A DNA stretch of 64,000 bases from Actinomycetota bacterium. GTDB lineage: Bacteria; Actinomycetota; Actinomycetes; Actinomycetales; Dermatophilaceae. The stretch's first letter is position 1, and every line of letters starts with the position of its first letter. The notes beneath the pieces were generated by a model. That model was not told the DNA's origin. It did no database searches and saw nothing but the letters and a program-made list of their open reading frames with translations. The position numbers and the translations under genes are program-made. This document shows, piece after piece, positions 26,226 to 35,295 of this stretch. The stretch spans positions 62,001 through 126,000 of the forward strand of contig JAIUNK010000007.1 of the NCBI GenBank assembly GCA_020161845.1. The letters are read 5' to 3'.

Positions 26226-27023
26226 TCAGTCGCCCGGGGCGACCAGGCCCCCCTCGTACGCCGTGACGACGGCCTGCACCCGGTCCCGCACCCGCAGCTT
26301 GGACAGGCAGCTGCTGACATGCGTCTTGACGGTGGCCTCGCCCAGGAACAGGGTCTTGGCGATCTCCGCATTGCTCAGGCCCTTGGCCACGAGCACCAGG
26401 ACCTCCCGCTCGCGCTCGGTGAGCAGGCCCAGGCGTGCGGCGGCGGAGGGGTCGGTGGGGTCGCCACCGACACTCGACGTACCGGCACCCGAGGCACCCG
26501 CACCCGACGTACCCGCGGCCGACCCGGCGCCGCGCGCCGCCGAGCTGCCGGCCGGGCCGCCCGCCACCAGCTGCGCGATCACGCGCCGGGTGACCTCCGG
26601 GGCCAGCAGGGCGTGGCCGTGCCCGACGGCCCGGACGGCCTCGACCAGATGCTCGGGGTCGGCGTTCTTCAGCAGGAAGCCGCTGGCGCCGGCCCGCAGC
26701 GCGTCGAACAGGTAGTCGTCCCGGTCGAACGTGGTCAGCACGATGACCTTGGCGAGGTTCTCGGCGACGACCTGGGCGGTGGCGGCGATGCCGTCGAGCA
26801 CCGGCATCTGCACGTCCATGAGGATGACGTCGGGGCGCAGCTCGCGGGCCAGGACCAGCGCGGCCGCCCCGTCCGCGGCCTGCCCCACGACGGTGATGTC
26901 CTCCTCCACCGACAGGATCAGCGAGAAGCCCGACCGGACCAGCTGCTGGTCGTCGACGAGCAGGACCCGCAGCGGGGCCTCCCGGCCGTCCGGCGGGGGC
27001 GTCTCCCCGATCGTCACGGTCAT
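26226..27023 (-). CDS. NarL/FixJ-type response regulator
   Basis: 265 residues, ATG. The receiver domain ([16 protein letters not shown]; phospho-acceptor Asp in VILMDVQMP; Lys in FLLKNADP) is followed by a LuxR-type helix-turn-helix ([23 protein letters not shown]...). The linker is enlarged by a Gly/Ala/Ser repeat (about residues 160-190, [15 protein letters not shown]). Transcribed with the kinase upstream (ATGA overlap). It probably regulates a nearby membrane system such as the NatAB-like exporter (inference). Confidence 0.94.
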   Translation of the reverse strand: MTVTIGETPPPDGREAPLRVLLVDDQQLVRSGFSLILSVEEDITVVGQAADGAAALVLARELRPDVILMDVQMPVLDGIAATAQVVAENLAKVIVLTTFDRDDYLFDALRAGASGFLLKNADPEHLVEAVRAVGHGHALLAPEVTRRVIAQLVAGGPAGSSAARGAGSAAGTSGAGASGAGTSSVGGDPTDPSAAARLGLLTEREREVLVLVAKGLSNAEIAKTLFLGEATVKTHVSSCLSKLRVRDRVQAVVTAYEGGLVAPGD

Positions 27024-28483
27024 CCTCTCGATCCGCTCGGGGCCGTCCCCGAGGTCTGCATCGCGGCGTCGGCCGCCCGGCTGGTCGACGCCACCACGGC
27101 CGGCCGGCCGTCGGGCGCGGCGACGGTCCTGTCCAGCGGGAACCGCACCCGCACCCGGTAGCCGCCGGTCAGGCGCGGGCCCACGTCCAGTTGCCCGCCG
27201 TGCGAGGCGATCCGCTCGCGCATCCCCAGCATCCCCAGCCCGGTGCCCGACGTGGCCCCCAACGGCCGGCCGTCGTCGACGACCTCAGCCTCGACATACC
27301 GGTCGCGCTGCGTCTCCACCCGCACCACCACGCTGACCCGGGTGGCGCTGGAGTGCTTGCGCACGTTGGACAGGGCCTCCTGGACGATGCGGTAGGTGGA
27401 CAGCGCGAGTGGCGCCGGGACGCGCGCGGCGGCGTCGGGAACGTCCTCGACCAGCTCGTACGTCGGGAGGAAGCCCACCCCGGCCGCGGCGGCGACCAGG
27501 GCGGCCAGGTCGCCGAGGCCGGGGTCTGGGGCGCGATGCACCGGCCCCTCGCCCGCGGGATCCGACGCCGTCGCGGGCTCGCGCAGGGTGCCGAGCAGGG
27601 CCCGCTTCTCCCCCACGGCCGATCGGGACGACTCCTCGACCGAGGCCAACGCTTCGGCCGCCGCAGCCGGATCCCGCGTCAGCACGCGTCGGGCGGCGGC
27701 CGCCTGGACACCCATGACGGAGACGTGATGGGCGACCACGTCGTGCAGCTCGCGGGCGATCCGCAGCCGTTCCTGCACCACCGCCTGGTCGCGCAGCCCG
27801 GCCGCCTGCGCCGCGATGGTGCCGGCCTGATCCTGCAGCTCGGCCATCTGATGGGCGGACCGCCACGAGCTGCGGCCCCACAGCAGGGCGCCCCCGAAGT
27901 AGGCGGCGTTGATCAGGAAGGCGTAGCTCACGCTGGCGGCGAAGCGCCCGATCAGGCCCTGACCGTCCGGATAGTCCTGCGCCATGATCGAGTCGTAGGC
28001 GTTGCCCAGGGCGTAGGACCAGACGAACCAGCCGAACATCAGCACCAGCACCCCGCCCACGGCGTACACCGCCGCGCGGCGATCCCGCGCCCAGGCGACC
28101 CCGGAGTACAGCGCGAAGAAATACACGACCTGCATCGTGAACTGGTAGGCGACGGCGTCGAGCCAGATGCCGGCGGCGAACAGGTGCGCCTGCAGCAGCA
28201 GCATCACGCTGATCGGATAGCGCCGCCGCCAGATCAGCGGGGCGGTGCCCAGCGCGAGCACGAGATATTGCGCCAGGATCGGGGATTGCGCCTCGTGCAG
28301 CAGGCCCATGCTGCGGGTGAGCTCCAGACCGATGGCGCCGAAGACGAAGAACGCCAGGGCGATCCCGGCGTCGGCGCGCATCCCGGCCGGCCCGGGGTCG
28401 GGGCGGGTCCAGTCGGCGTCGACGTCGAAGATCGACCACACCAGGTCCCCGATGCGGCGCCGCAGCGTCCCCGATTCCGCCAT
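27020..28483 (-). CDS. Sensor histidine kinase, HisKA_3 type
   Basis: 487 residues, ATG. Six hydrophobic helices in the first 215 residues form the membrane sensor. The phospho-acceptor block is [20 protein letters not shown] (about 245-265), followed by the ATPase domain with [15 protein letters not shown] (N box) and [13 protein letters not shown] (G box). An in-frame tail (about 455-487) after the G box is low complexity. It phosphorylates the regulator encoded four bases into its end. The signal is unknown. Confidence 0.94.
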   Translation of the reverse strand: MAESGTLRRRIGDLVWSIFDVDADWTRPDPGPAGMRADAGIALAFFVFGAIGLELTRSMGLLHEAQSPILAQYLVLALGTAPLIWRRRYPISVMLLLQAHLFAAGIWLDAVAYQFTMQVVYFFALYSGVAWARDRRAAVYAVGGVLVLMFGWFVWSYALGNAYDSIMAQDYPDGQGLIGRFAASVSYAFLINAAYFGGALLWGRSSWRSAHQMAELQDQAGTIAAQAAGLRDQAVVQERLRIARELHDVVAHHVSVMGVQAAAARRVLTRDPAAAAEALASVEESSRSAVGEKRALLGTLREPATASDPAGEGPVHRAPDPGLGDLAALVAAAAGVGFLPTYELVEDVPDAAARVPAPLALSTYRIVQEALSNVRKHSSATRVSVVVRVETQRDRYVEAEVVDDGRPLGATSGTGLGMLGMRERIASHGGQLDVGPRLTGGYRVRVRFPLDRTVAAPDGRPAVVASTSRAADAAMQTSGTAPSGSRG

Positions 28484-28574
28484 GGGACCAGCCTAAGGGA
28501 GGCGCCGCGGGCTCCCCCGGCCCCCAACGTCGTGGCCGGCCGGCGGCCGCCGCCCCCGACGGGCGGGCCGGCGG

Positions 28575-28736
28575 CACGTTGTAGCCCGTGGTCTTGTGCG
28601 TGCCCGAGTAGAGCTCCGGGTGATTGCGCCATGCCCAGCACGGAAGCAGGGTCCCGTCGAGGATGTGGACCGCTTGGGGGTGCAGCTCTTCGGGCAGGGG
28701 GAATCGCGGCTGACAGCACGGTTTGCAGGCTGGTGG
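28575..28736 (-). pseudogene. IS5-like DDE transposase fragment
   Basis: 54 codons, with a stop directly before them on this strand and unrelated sequence after. The translation contains LPEELHPQAVHILDGTLLP and then HPELYSGTHKTTGYNV, which matches the first catalytic-Asp region of DDE_Tnp_4/IS5-family transposases. No other part of the enzyme is present, so it is a dead fragment. A hairpin lies nearby at 28780-28809. The family match is from memory and needs a search. Confidence 0.6.
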
Positions 28737-29139
28737 TCACCGCGTTGATGACCCGGCCGCCCTTTATCGTCGCGACACGAGCAGGGAAAGCCCCGCATTT
28801 CCCCTGTTCGGTTATTCCGGATCACGCCGCTGAATGAGCCTCTATGTACATCGCACCGCTGAACACCTTCGCCCCTACCTGGCCCTTCTTGACCGTTACC
28901 ACCGGCTGACAGGCAGGATCGCGCGACCCCGTGGGTGAGGCTCAACGACCTTTTGCGCCCCAACGCGGAGCAGACGGTCCAGCGGGGTTTCTGCCCCTCG
29001 CCGGATCGGTTATTTTCGTGCTCAAAGCCACCGTCAGGCAACCTGAACGACGTCTCAGGACTCTTACTAGTGGGCGCAGGCTACATCTGCGTCCCCACTC
29101 CAACGCCCCAAGGAAACCGTCGACCCTGGAGGAGATCGT
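28737..29139. other. Gene-free, lower-GC stretch
   Basis: About 400 bp without a supportable gene, visibly AT-richer than its flanks (ctctatgtacatcg, ggttattttcgtgctc, ctcttactagtgg). It holds a hairpin with gcagggaaa/tttcccctg arms at 28780-28809 and presumably the promoter of the LPXTG gene downstream. The composition and the transposase piece suggest an insertion/deletion scar. Confidence 0.5.
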
Positions 29140-29781
29140 ATGCGTAACGCCGAATCCGAACAGCCGTTCAATATTGACCCCAAAACGCCATCCGTCGGCC
29201 ATGTATGCGGGGCCGACGGTTGGCCCTCGTTGCCGTTTTGGGGGGCTCGCTGATTCCGGCCGCCGCGCCGACCGCCTCGGCCTATGGCCTGCTGGAAGAC
29301 ACTTCTTCCGTTCCCATGGCGTGGATGCACGTGCAGACGGCTACCTCCGCGGCGGCCACGATCACGCTGCCACCCGACGCCAACGGCACGACCAAGCCCC
29401 CGCCATGCCCTACCCCCGCCTACCCGGGCGGCCCCGTCGCCGACATCGGGCGGCTGCCTGCCTGCCCCGGCGAACACCCCTACAGCGGCCACGATCACGC
29501 TGCCACCCGACGCCAACGGCACGACCAAACCCCCGCCATGCCCTACCCCCGCCTACCCGGGCGGCCCCGTCGCCGACATCGGCGGCTGCCTGCCTGCCCC
29601 CAGGACCACGCGCGTAGCGACCAGCCCCGCAGCGACCACACCTGCCGCCCAGTTGCCCTATACGGGGCATCCAGGAAGTGTGCTTCTCCTTTCTGGCGGA
29701 GCGCTCATCGCGGGGGGGACCGCACTCCTAGCGGCTGGACGGAGGATGCGCAGCAGGCAGTCCTGCAAAGCCGATAAATAG
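29140..29781 (+). pseudogene. LPXTG-anchored secreted protein, frameshifted
   Basis: ATG 29140 has ggaggag 5 bases upstream, but that frame stops after 37 codons. A signal peptide (MRGRRLALVAVLGGSLIPAA...ASA) is read from 29205 in a different frame, and the cell-wall sorting signal LPYTG, hydrophobic helix and Arg-rich tail (ending 29781) are in the first frame again. Between them a 44-residue unit (ATITLPPDANGTTKPPPCPT...) occurs twice. Copy 1 reads atcgggcgg where copy 2 reads atcggcgg, so one extra G at 29448-29450 accounts for the second shift. Either a pseudogene, a phase-variable gene or sequence error. Sortase would anchor the intact protein to peptidoglycan. Confidence 0.75.
29353..29602 (+). 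repeat. Direct repeat encoding a 44-residue Pro/Thr-rich unit
   Basis: Copy 1 starts at 29353 and copy 2 at 29486 (cggccacgatcacgctgcca...). The period is 133 bp instead of 132 because copy 1 carries an extra G at 29448-29450. The two copies are otherwise almost identical through gacatcgg. Confidence 0.88.
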
Positions 29782-29886
29782 GCGGTTTGGATTTGAGTGG
29801 GCGATCCGGCGCTGCCTGCTCGATGCTCTGCACGCGTCGTGATGAACCGGCCCGGCTGCCGCCTTAGCAGGACGGTCAGAGCCCGG

Positions 29887-30843
29887 TCAGAGCCGGGGCA
29901 TCCGGCCCTGCGGCAGCAGCAGCTTGGCCTGGGCGGTGACGACCCCTTGCGCCTCGGCGATCGGGCTCTCGGGCAGCCGCACGGTGTAGATCGCCACGGC
30001 GTACCGCCCGCGATCGACGTAGCCCACACTCGGCGTACCGACCACGTCGGACGGATCGGAATCGCCGCCCCACCCCTGCTTGACGACCGCCATCGAGTCG
30101 GCGGCGCGCAGCCCGAACATCTGAGAGGTGCCGTCGAGCGCGTTCGGCTCCATCTGGATCATCGTGTCGATCAGCCACGTGCCCACCCGGGGCTCGTGGT
30201 AGGCGGCAGCCAGGAAGGTCACCATCGCCAGCGGGGTGACCTGCGTGCTGCCCCACTGGCCGGCGCCGCGCACCGGCGGCGTCCCGGGATCGGAGAGGCG
30301 GTAGTGGGCACCGATCCAGGCGATCAGTCCGTCGCCGCCGACCGAGGCGTAGAGGGAGCTGGCCGCCGCGTCGTCGGAGAGGGTGAGCATCCGGCGCGCG
30401 ACGGGCTCGGTCGCCCCGGTCAGCCTCCCCTCGGCGAGCAGGCGGGCCGCGATGAACAGCTTGACCGTGGACTCGGTGCGGAAATAGCCCTCGGCGTCCC
30501 CGGCCACCGTGACCTCACCGGTGACCAGGTCCTTGATGGCGATCCCGGAGCGCCACCCCTGGGCCTGGGCGTAGTAGACGGCCCGGTCCGCGGCGCGCTG
30601 CCGGGCCCCCGGGGAGGCATCGATGGCGGTCGTGGTGGCCGGCGACGTGGGCGCCGCCCCAGTGCCGCCCTTGGTGGGGACCCCGGCGCCGCCGGTCGTC
30701 GCGCGTGTCGCGCCCGTCGCGGCCGGCTGGGTCAGCGGCGCGGCGAAGGAACCCACCTCGGGCAGGCGGTCGGGGGCATAGACAGCCAGGCCCATTCCGG
30801 CGACGGCAGCCAAGCCCCACGTCACCAGGGCCGAACACCACAT
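29887..30843 (-). CDS. Class A beta-lactamase-like serine hydrolase
   Basis: 318 residues. A hydrophobic N-terminal signal/anchor (LVTWGLAAVAGMGLAVYAP) and a Thr/Gly-rich spacer precede the hydrolase fold. The active-site Ser-x-x-Lys is ESTVKLF (about residue 125), SDDAAASSLY resembles the SDN loop and VKQGWGGD occupies the KTG position. ATG 30843 lacks a close ribosome site; gggggagg 20 bases upstream would suit a CTG further out. Extracytoplasmic. Related proteins include D,D-peptidases and LpqF-like proteins; true beta-lactamase activity is not certain because the SDN and KTG motifs deviate. Confidence 0.85.
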   Translation of the reverse strand: MWCSALVTWGLAAVAGMGLAVYAPDRLPEVGSFAAPLTQPAATGATRATTGGAGVPTKGGTGAAPTSPATTTAIDASPGARQRAADRAVYYAQAQGWRSGIAIKDLVTGEVTVAGDAEGYFRTESTVKLFIAARLLAEGRLTGATEPVARRMLTLSDDAAASSLYASVGGDGLIAWIGAHYRLSDPGTPPVRGAGQWGSTQVTPLAMVTFLAAAYHEPRVGTWLIDTMIQMEPNALDGTSQMFGLRAADSMAVVKQGWGGDSDPSDVVGTPSVGYVDRGRYAVAIYTVRLPESPIAEAQGVVTAQAKLLLPQGRMPRL

Positions 30844-30933
30844 GCGTGCGGTCCTGCTCAGGTTGCCTCCCCCTCTCCCTACCCCTCTCGTCCGGGCGGA
30901 CCGAACTCTGAGAGGTTGGCCGGGGCAGCCCGT

Positions 30934-32154
30934 TCAGAAGTAGTCGCGCACGGCGAAGCCCCGCCCGGCCGTCGCCGTGGCGATCGCGTCGAGCGCGTCG
31001 GGAGCGGGCTCCGCGCTCAGCTGCCCGGCGAGGCGGAGCAGCCGCGGTGGGCAACCGGCGTACAGCATCCCGAGACCCGCCGCGGTCAGCCGCGGCGTCC
31101 CCTCGGCGGCACCCGCTGTCCCCTCAGCCACGTCGCCGAGCCGCTCGACGTGGGCCCGGCCGTCGGCGATCTCGAGGCGGTAGCGGCCGTCCTGGCCGGG
31201 CACGACCAGCCCCTCGACCGCGACGGTGGCGGCGGCGCGCACGGTCGGCGCCCAGCCGCGGGCCGCCAGGGCGCCGGCCACGTCGAGGATCGCGAGCTGA
31301 TAGGGCCGCTGGTCGATCGGGGTGACGTCCTTGGTGGGCAGGAACCACGGCAGCAGATCCTCGCCCGCGCCGAGCAGGTGGGTCTGCGGGGCGGCGCTTG
31401 CCTGCGAGCCCAGACTGCGCAGCAGGGCGCGCGCAGCATCGGCCGTCGTGGCGACGAGATCGCGCACCTCCAGGAGTCCCTGCTCGCCGAGCCCGCCGGT
31501 TCGGGTCCACGCCGCATAACCGACCGCGCTCCCGGAGGCGTCGCGGGCCAGCGTGATGCGGTGCGACGCGATGTCGACCGACGGGGTCGGGTAGCCGTCG
31601 TCGTCGCGGGACAACGGGCCGTCGTGGTCGCGCGCCCACGCCGTATAACAGGCCAGCAGCTCCGGCCAGGCGTGCTCGTCGACCCGCTCCAGCAGTACGT
31701 CGTGGGCCGGCGGCCGCACCGCCGCCAGCGCCGCGGTGGGCACCCGGACCCAGGTGTAGGTCCCGACGACACCGAAGCCGAGACCCCGGTAGATGGCCGG
31801 CGCCGTCGGATAGAGCGTCGAGATCACGGCGCCACGCGCGTGGGCCTGCTGCAGGGTGTGCCGCAGCAGGGACTTCGCCACCCCGCGACCGCGCACCTCC
31901 GGCTGGACGGCCACGCTGGCGATGCCGCTGGTGGGCACGCGCCGCCCGCCGTACCAGCTCTCGTACGGCCGGTCGCACGCCTTGCCCACCACTCGCCCGC
32001 CCAGCTCGGCGAACCAGGTCGGCTTGTGGGCGGCCGTGGGGTCGGGGGGCTGCTCGGGAAGCACCTGCGGCGCCCCGAACGCCTCCTGGCTGAGCAGCGC
32101 CGACACCCGGGCCTCGTCGGGGCGGGCCGGCCGGATCGTGAGCTGGTCGGGCAT
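30934..32154 (-). CDS. eis: Eis-family GNAT N-acetyltransferase
   Basis: 406 residues, ATG, full family length. The N-terminal GNAT domain has the acetyl-CoA loop VQPEVRGRGVAKSLL (about 84-98), then ISTLYPTAPAIYRGLGFGVVG, a second GNAT-like domain and a C-terminal sterol-carrier-like domain. The chain ends FAVRDYF; in Eis the terminal Phe carboxylate is catalytic, and it is preserved here. Family members acetylate aminoglycosides or protein lysines. Actual substrate unknown. Confidence 0.92.
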   Translation of the reverse strand: MPDQLTIRPARPDEARVSALLSQEAFGAPQVLPEQPPDPTAAHKPTWFAELGGRVVGKACDRPYESWYGGRRVPTSGIASVAVQPEVRGRGVAKSLLRHTLQQAHARGAVISTLYPTAPAIYRGLGFGVVGTYTWVRVPTAALAAVRPPAHDVLLERVDEHAWPELLACYTAWARDHDGPLSRDDDGYPTPSVDIASHRITLARDASGSAVGYAAWTRTGGLGEQGLLEVRDLVATTADAARALLRSLGSQASAAPQTHLLGAGEDLLPWFLPTKDVTPIDQRPYQLAILDVAGALAARGWAPTVRAAATVAVEGLVVPGQDGRYRLEIADGRAHVERLGDVAEGTAGAAEGTPRLTAAGLGMLYAGCPPRLLRLAGQLSAEPAPDALDAIATATAGRGFAVRDYF

Positions 32155-32190
32155 GCCCCCGACCCTAGAGCGTGCACTCAGCCGCGGCGC

Positions 32191-33084
32191 TCAGCTCTCG
32201 GCCGACCACGGCGGGTCCGCGGGCCGACCTGGCTCGATGACGAACGGCGTACCGTCTCGCTGCCCCACGATCAGCACCCGAGCCCCGGCCGTGACGGGCG
32301 TGGCCCAGACCCGGTCGCCGGGGGCGGGCATCGCCGCGTGGGCCATCGCGGTGAGCGTGCTCGTCGACCTCGCCGGCCAGCTGTAGAGCAGGCCGTCGGG
32401 ACCGCGGACGCGCAGACCGTACGGGGTGGCCGGCCCGATCTCGACGACGGCGAGCGGCCCCTGCGCGGCGTCGTCGTACAGCCCGATCCGCCGCCGCAGC
32501 GACCACCAGGCCAACCCGAGCGTCCCCAGCAGGAGGCCCACGCGGCGCCGCCGCAGCCCGGCCGCCCGCTGCCGCAGGATCAGCCGCACCTCGTCCTCGG
32601 TCAGCCCGGTCCCCGCCGTCACATCGACGGGAGCGATGACCGCGGCGTCCAGGATCGGGCGACGCCCGCCGGGGTGCGCGCCGCGGACCAGCTCCACGCT
32701 GCCCTCCTTGGCCCAGATCACCTCGATCCCGCCCGGCTCGACGTGCTGGCGGGCGATCGCGCAACCGACCTGTCGGTCCGAGGCGGGGTCGGTGCACCAG
32801 ATGACCGACCCCTTGGGCACCCAGACCGGGCCCTGCCAGTCCCACGAGTAGACCGAGCCGTCCGGGAGCGTGAACTCGTGGTGGTCGACCCACCGGTCGT
32901 AGACCGCCTCCCCACTGGGGTGCCGGATCGTGCGCACCTCGAATGCCGTGGTCACCGGCAGGATCGGCTCGGTGGGGTCGATGGCCCGACCGGCCGCGAA
33001 CGGGCCCCGCGGGCGGTAGCCGCGCAGCAGCCGCTCGGCGTCCTCGCGGGGCGGCGCGGGTCGGTGGGTCGGCGGCTCGCTCAC
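32191..33084 (-). CDS. Uncharacterised membrane protein, paralogue 3 of a tandem trio
   Basis: 297 residues from GTG 33084, fixed by GTGA overlap with the gene upstream. Layout: an N-terminal beta module (LPDGSVYSWDWQGPVWVPKG, then VIWCT), a basic helix (TEDEVRLILRQRAAGLRRRR) leading into one membrane helix (GLLLGTLGLAWWSL), and a second beta module (GPDGLLYSWPAR ... PGDRVWATPVTAG ... FVIEPG). The DG-x-x-x-W-P ... VWAT motif recurs in both neighbours. I know of no named family. The module order differs from its two paralogues, which begin with the helix/membrane part. Confidence 0.72.
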   Translation of the reverse strand: MSEPPTHRPAPPREDAERLLRGYRPRGPFAAGRAIDPTEPILPVTTAFEVRTIRHPSGEAVYDRWVDHHEFTLPDGSVYSWDWQGPVWVPKGSVIWCTDPASDRQVGCAIARQHVEPGGIEVIWAKEGSVELVRGAHPGGRRPILDAAVIAPVDVTAGTGLTEDEVRLILRQRAAGLRRRRVGLLLGTLGLAWWSLRRRIGLYDDAAQGPLAVVEIGPATPYGLRVRGPDGLLYSWPARSTSTLTAMAHAAMPAPGDRVWATPVTAGARVLIVGQRDGTPFVIEPGRPADPPWSAES

Positions 33085-34133
33085 GCGGGCGGCTCGTTGG
33101 ACGCCGCCCGCGATGTCGGCGCCTGCGAGGTCGGCGCCTGCGACGCCGGCGCGAGAGGGTCGATCACCACGACGTCGCCGGCCGAGGTGGGGGCGACCAG
33201 GCGGATCGACTCGCCCGCTTCGCCGCGGGTGGCCCAGGCCGTGCTGCCGCGGTCCGGCCAGCGTTCCATCGTGACCGGCCAGGTCAGCCGGGTGCCGTCG
33301 GCGCGCCGGATCGTGATGTCCGCGCGGCGCGGCGCGTACGCCGACGGCGGCGGGGAGTCGATCGTGACGATCTCCAACGGTACGTCGGGTGGGGTGACCG
33401 CCCGGCGCCCGTCGGCGGATCGCAGCGCGGCCCGGGCTTGGGACTCGTCGATGCCGTCGGGGCAGGGCATGGGCGGTGGCCCGAGCGGTCGGATGGCCAG
33501 GGGCCGGGGCGGTTGGCCGGGTCGCGCCCCCGCGACTGACCCGGGCGGTGACCCGGCACCCGACCCGGCGACAGACCCAGGCCGTGACCCGGCACCGGAC
33601 CCCAACGCGTCCTGCACGACATCCGGACCGAACACGCTGGGCACGGCGCCCGCCGGCACCACCAGCCGGGCGGGGGTCACGCTCACCACCGGTTCGCCGC
33701 GCTGCTGGAACCGATCCCACGCGACCCCGATCAGCCGCTGGCCCGGCCGGGGGTTCGCGAACCAGACCTGGTCGCCCGCGTTGAGCACGGCACCCTTGTC
33801 GTCCGCGAGGGACGCGTCGAGCAGGGCCCCGTCGGGCAGCCGGATGCGCAGGCCGCGCCCGCCCACGCCGTACGGGTGCACGACCCGGCAGACGACCAAG
33901 GCGCCCGAGGCATCCATGCGTCGGGTGATCCGCCACATCAGCAGAAACATCGCGCCGTAGATGAGCGGCAGCAGCTGTTCGCCGCGGAAGGCGCCCTCCT
34001 GGGCGTAGCTCACGCCGGCGGCGATCATGCTGCCGAGGAACACGACGCCGAGCAGCCCCAGGGCGAACCGTTGCTGCAGCCGGCGGCGCTTCAGCGCGGC
34101 GCGCAACTCCCGCCTGGCCTGCTGCTCGTCCAT
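33081..34133 (-). CDS. Uncharacterised membrane protein, paralogue 2 of a tandem trio
   Basis: 350 residues, ATG. Layout: basic helix (EQQARRELRAALKRRRLQQR), two membrane helices (LGLLGVVFLGSMIAAGV and LLPLIYGAMFLLMW), module 1 (RLPDGALLDASLAD...GDQVWFANPRPG), a Gly/Ser/Pro-rich repeat linker (SVAGSGAGSPPGSVAG, about 185-215), a helix (DESQARAALRSADG) and module 2 (RADGTRLTWPV...STAWATRGEAG...VVVIDPL). It ends with repeats of ASQAPTS. The architecture matches the gene upstream at 34378. The role is unknown; a membrane-attached regulatory or binding function is only a guess. Confidence 0.72.
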   Translation of the reverse strand: MDEQQARRELRAALKRRRLQQRFALGLLGVVFLGSMIAAGVSYAQEGAFRGEQLLPLIYGAMFLLMWRITRRMDASGALVVCRVVHPYGVGGRGLRIRLPDGALLDASLADDKGAVLNAGDQVWFANPRPGQRLIGVAWDRFQQRGEPVVSVTPARLVVPAGAVPSVFGPDVVQDALGSGAGSRPGSVAGSGAGSPPGSVAGARPGQPPRPLAIRPLGPPPMPCPDGIDESQARAALRSADGRRAVTPPDVPLEIVTIDSPPPSAYAPRRADITIRRADGTRLTWPVTMERWPDRGSTAWATRGEAGESIRLVAPTSAGDVVVIDPLAPASQAPTSQAPTSRAASNEPPA

Positions 34134-34203
34134 CCCACCAGCCTAGATCGGACCGGCCGGGCCCGCGCCGCTCGGAGCGCGAATCGCCCGGCCCGGCGCC
34201 GAT

Positions 34204-34257
34204 GCTCCGACCGGTCTGTTGAGGTGGCTGGGACCCCAACAACGCACCGATCGGAGC
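34204..34257. repeat. Dispersed 54-bp palindromic element, copy 1
   Basis: gctccgaccggtctgttgag...accgatcggagc forms an imperfect hairpin. Its reverse complement matches 61295-61348 at about 43 of 54 positions and has exactly the same length. The element lies in a spacer between genes 2 and 1 of the trio. It resembles a REP-like element. Confidence 0.7.
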
Positions 34258-34298
34258 GCTGGCGAGCCGCCACCGTGTATGGGCGGGTGGTGCGGGTC

Positions 34299-34346
34299 GC
34301 AGGTGGGGCGGCGGGCAGGTGGGGCGGCCGGCAGGTGGGGCGGTTG
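34299..34346. repeat. Three tandem 16-bp G-rich units
   Basis: gcaggtggggcggcgg-type units occupy 34299-34314, 34315-34330 and 34331-34346. Together with the 54-bp element they fill the 244-bp spacer 34134-34377, in which no gene is seen. Confidence 0.85.
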
Positions 34347-34377
34347 GGCGGGCCGCGGGGCGGTGCACCGTGCGCGA

Positions 34378-35262
34378 TCAGTCCTCCGGGGCCGCGCCGG
34401 GAGTGTTGCCGACCGCGGGGCCGGCGGGCCAGATCAGCTCGGCCCGCCGACCCTCGTCCAGGGTCGCCACGAGGACGACGTACAGCCCCTCCTCCACCCG
34501 CGTCGCCCACACCCGGCGGCCCTGCCCCAGCAGCACCGCGTCCTTGGCGACCGGCCAGGAGAAGCGACGACCATCGGTACGGCGGATGACGGCGCGGCGC
34601 CGGACGTACTCGGCCACCTCGACGACGTCCAGCACCGGCTCGGTCCCGATGTCGGCGAGCGCGGCCCGCCGCCGCGGGGACAGTTTGCGCGGCCCGGAGA
34701 GCAGTCCGACCTCGTGGGCGAGAAAGGCCTGCGCCTGGCCCAGGGACAGCTCGGTCGTTTCGGGGGCAGCCACGGCGGCGAGAGGCGCCACGAACGAGGT
34801 CGGCGCCGGCCGGTAAAGGCGGCAGTCGGACCCGGCCAGCGGCTCCCAGGCCTCGGTCACGGGGTTGCGTCGGGCCGCCACGACCGACCCGGGGGCGGGC
34901 ATCGGCAGCGTCAGCTCCTCCCCCCGGCGCAGCCGTCCCACGGCTTGCAGGGCGGCCACGAAGCCCCACAGCGCTCCGTCGTCCAGCCGGATGATCACCT
35001 CCCCGGCGACCACCCGCTCGACGGTGGCGACGCGCAGGGGGCCGCGCAGGTCCTGCGGCATGCGGCGGCGTTGCGTCACGATCAGCAGGGCGAGGAAGCA
35101 GCAGGCCAGCAGCAGGGTCACCGGGCGGGGCCACGGCAGGCCGGCCACGAGGATCGCCGGCAGGACATAGACCAACACCCAGGTCCGGCCCTCCGCGCGA
35201 GCGGACCTGCGGGCCTGGCGCAGCGCGCGGCGTACCTGCGCTTCCTCCCCCGGGTCCAGCAC
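34378..35262 (-). CDS. Uncharacterised membrane protein, paralogue 1 of a tandem trio
   Basis: 294 residues, GTG with gaggggg about 8 bases upstream. Layout: basic helix (EEAQVRRALRQARRSARAEG), two short membrane helices (VYVLPAILVAGLPWP, TLLLACCFLALLIV), module 1 (RLDDGALWGFVAAL...PAPGSVVAARRNP), a helix (LSLGQAQAFLAHEVG) and module 2 (RTDGRRFSWPVAKD...GRRVWATRVEEGLYVVLVA...AELIWPAG). The order of parts is the same as in the gene at 33081. It is the first of the three in transcription order and lies next to serS. I do not recognise the family. Confidence 0.72.
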   Translation of the reverse strand: MLDPGEEAQVRRALRQARRSARAEGRTWVLVYVLPAILVAGLPWPRPVTLLLACCFLALLIVTQRRRMPQDLRGPLRVATVERVVAGEVIIRLDDGALWGFVAALQAVGRLRRGEELTLPMPAPGSVVAARRNPVTEAWEPLAGSDCRLYRPAPTSFVAPLAAVAAPETTELSLGQAQAFLAHEVGLLSGPRKLSPRRRAALADIGTEPVLDVVEVAEYVRRRAVIRRTDGRRFSWPVAKDAVLLGQGRRVWATRVEEGLYVVLVATLDEGRRAELIWPAGPAVGNTPGAAPED

Positions 35263-35295
35263 GTGCGCCCCCTCATCCGCCGGGATGGCCGGCGG

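Noticed and set aside
29887-30843. Resistance-type class A beta-lactamase
   Set aside because: The SxxK is present, but the SDN and KTG motifs deviate (SDD, KQG) and there is no clear omega-loop ExxLN, so a serine hydrolase call is safer.
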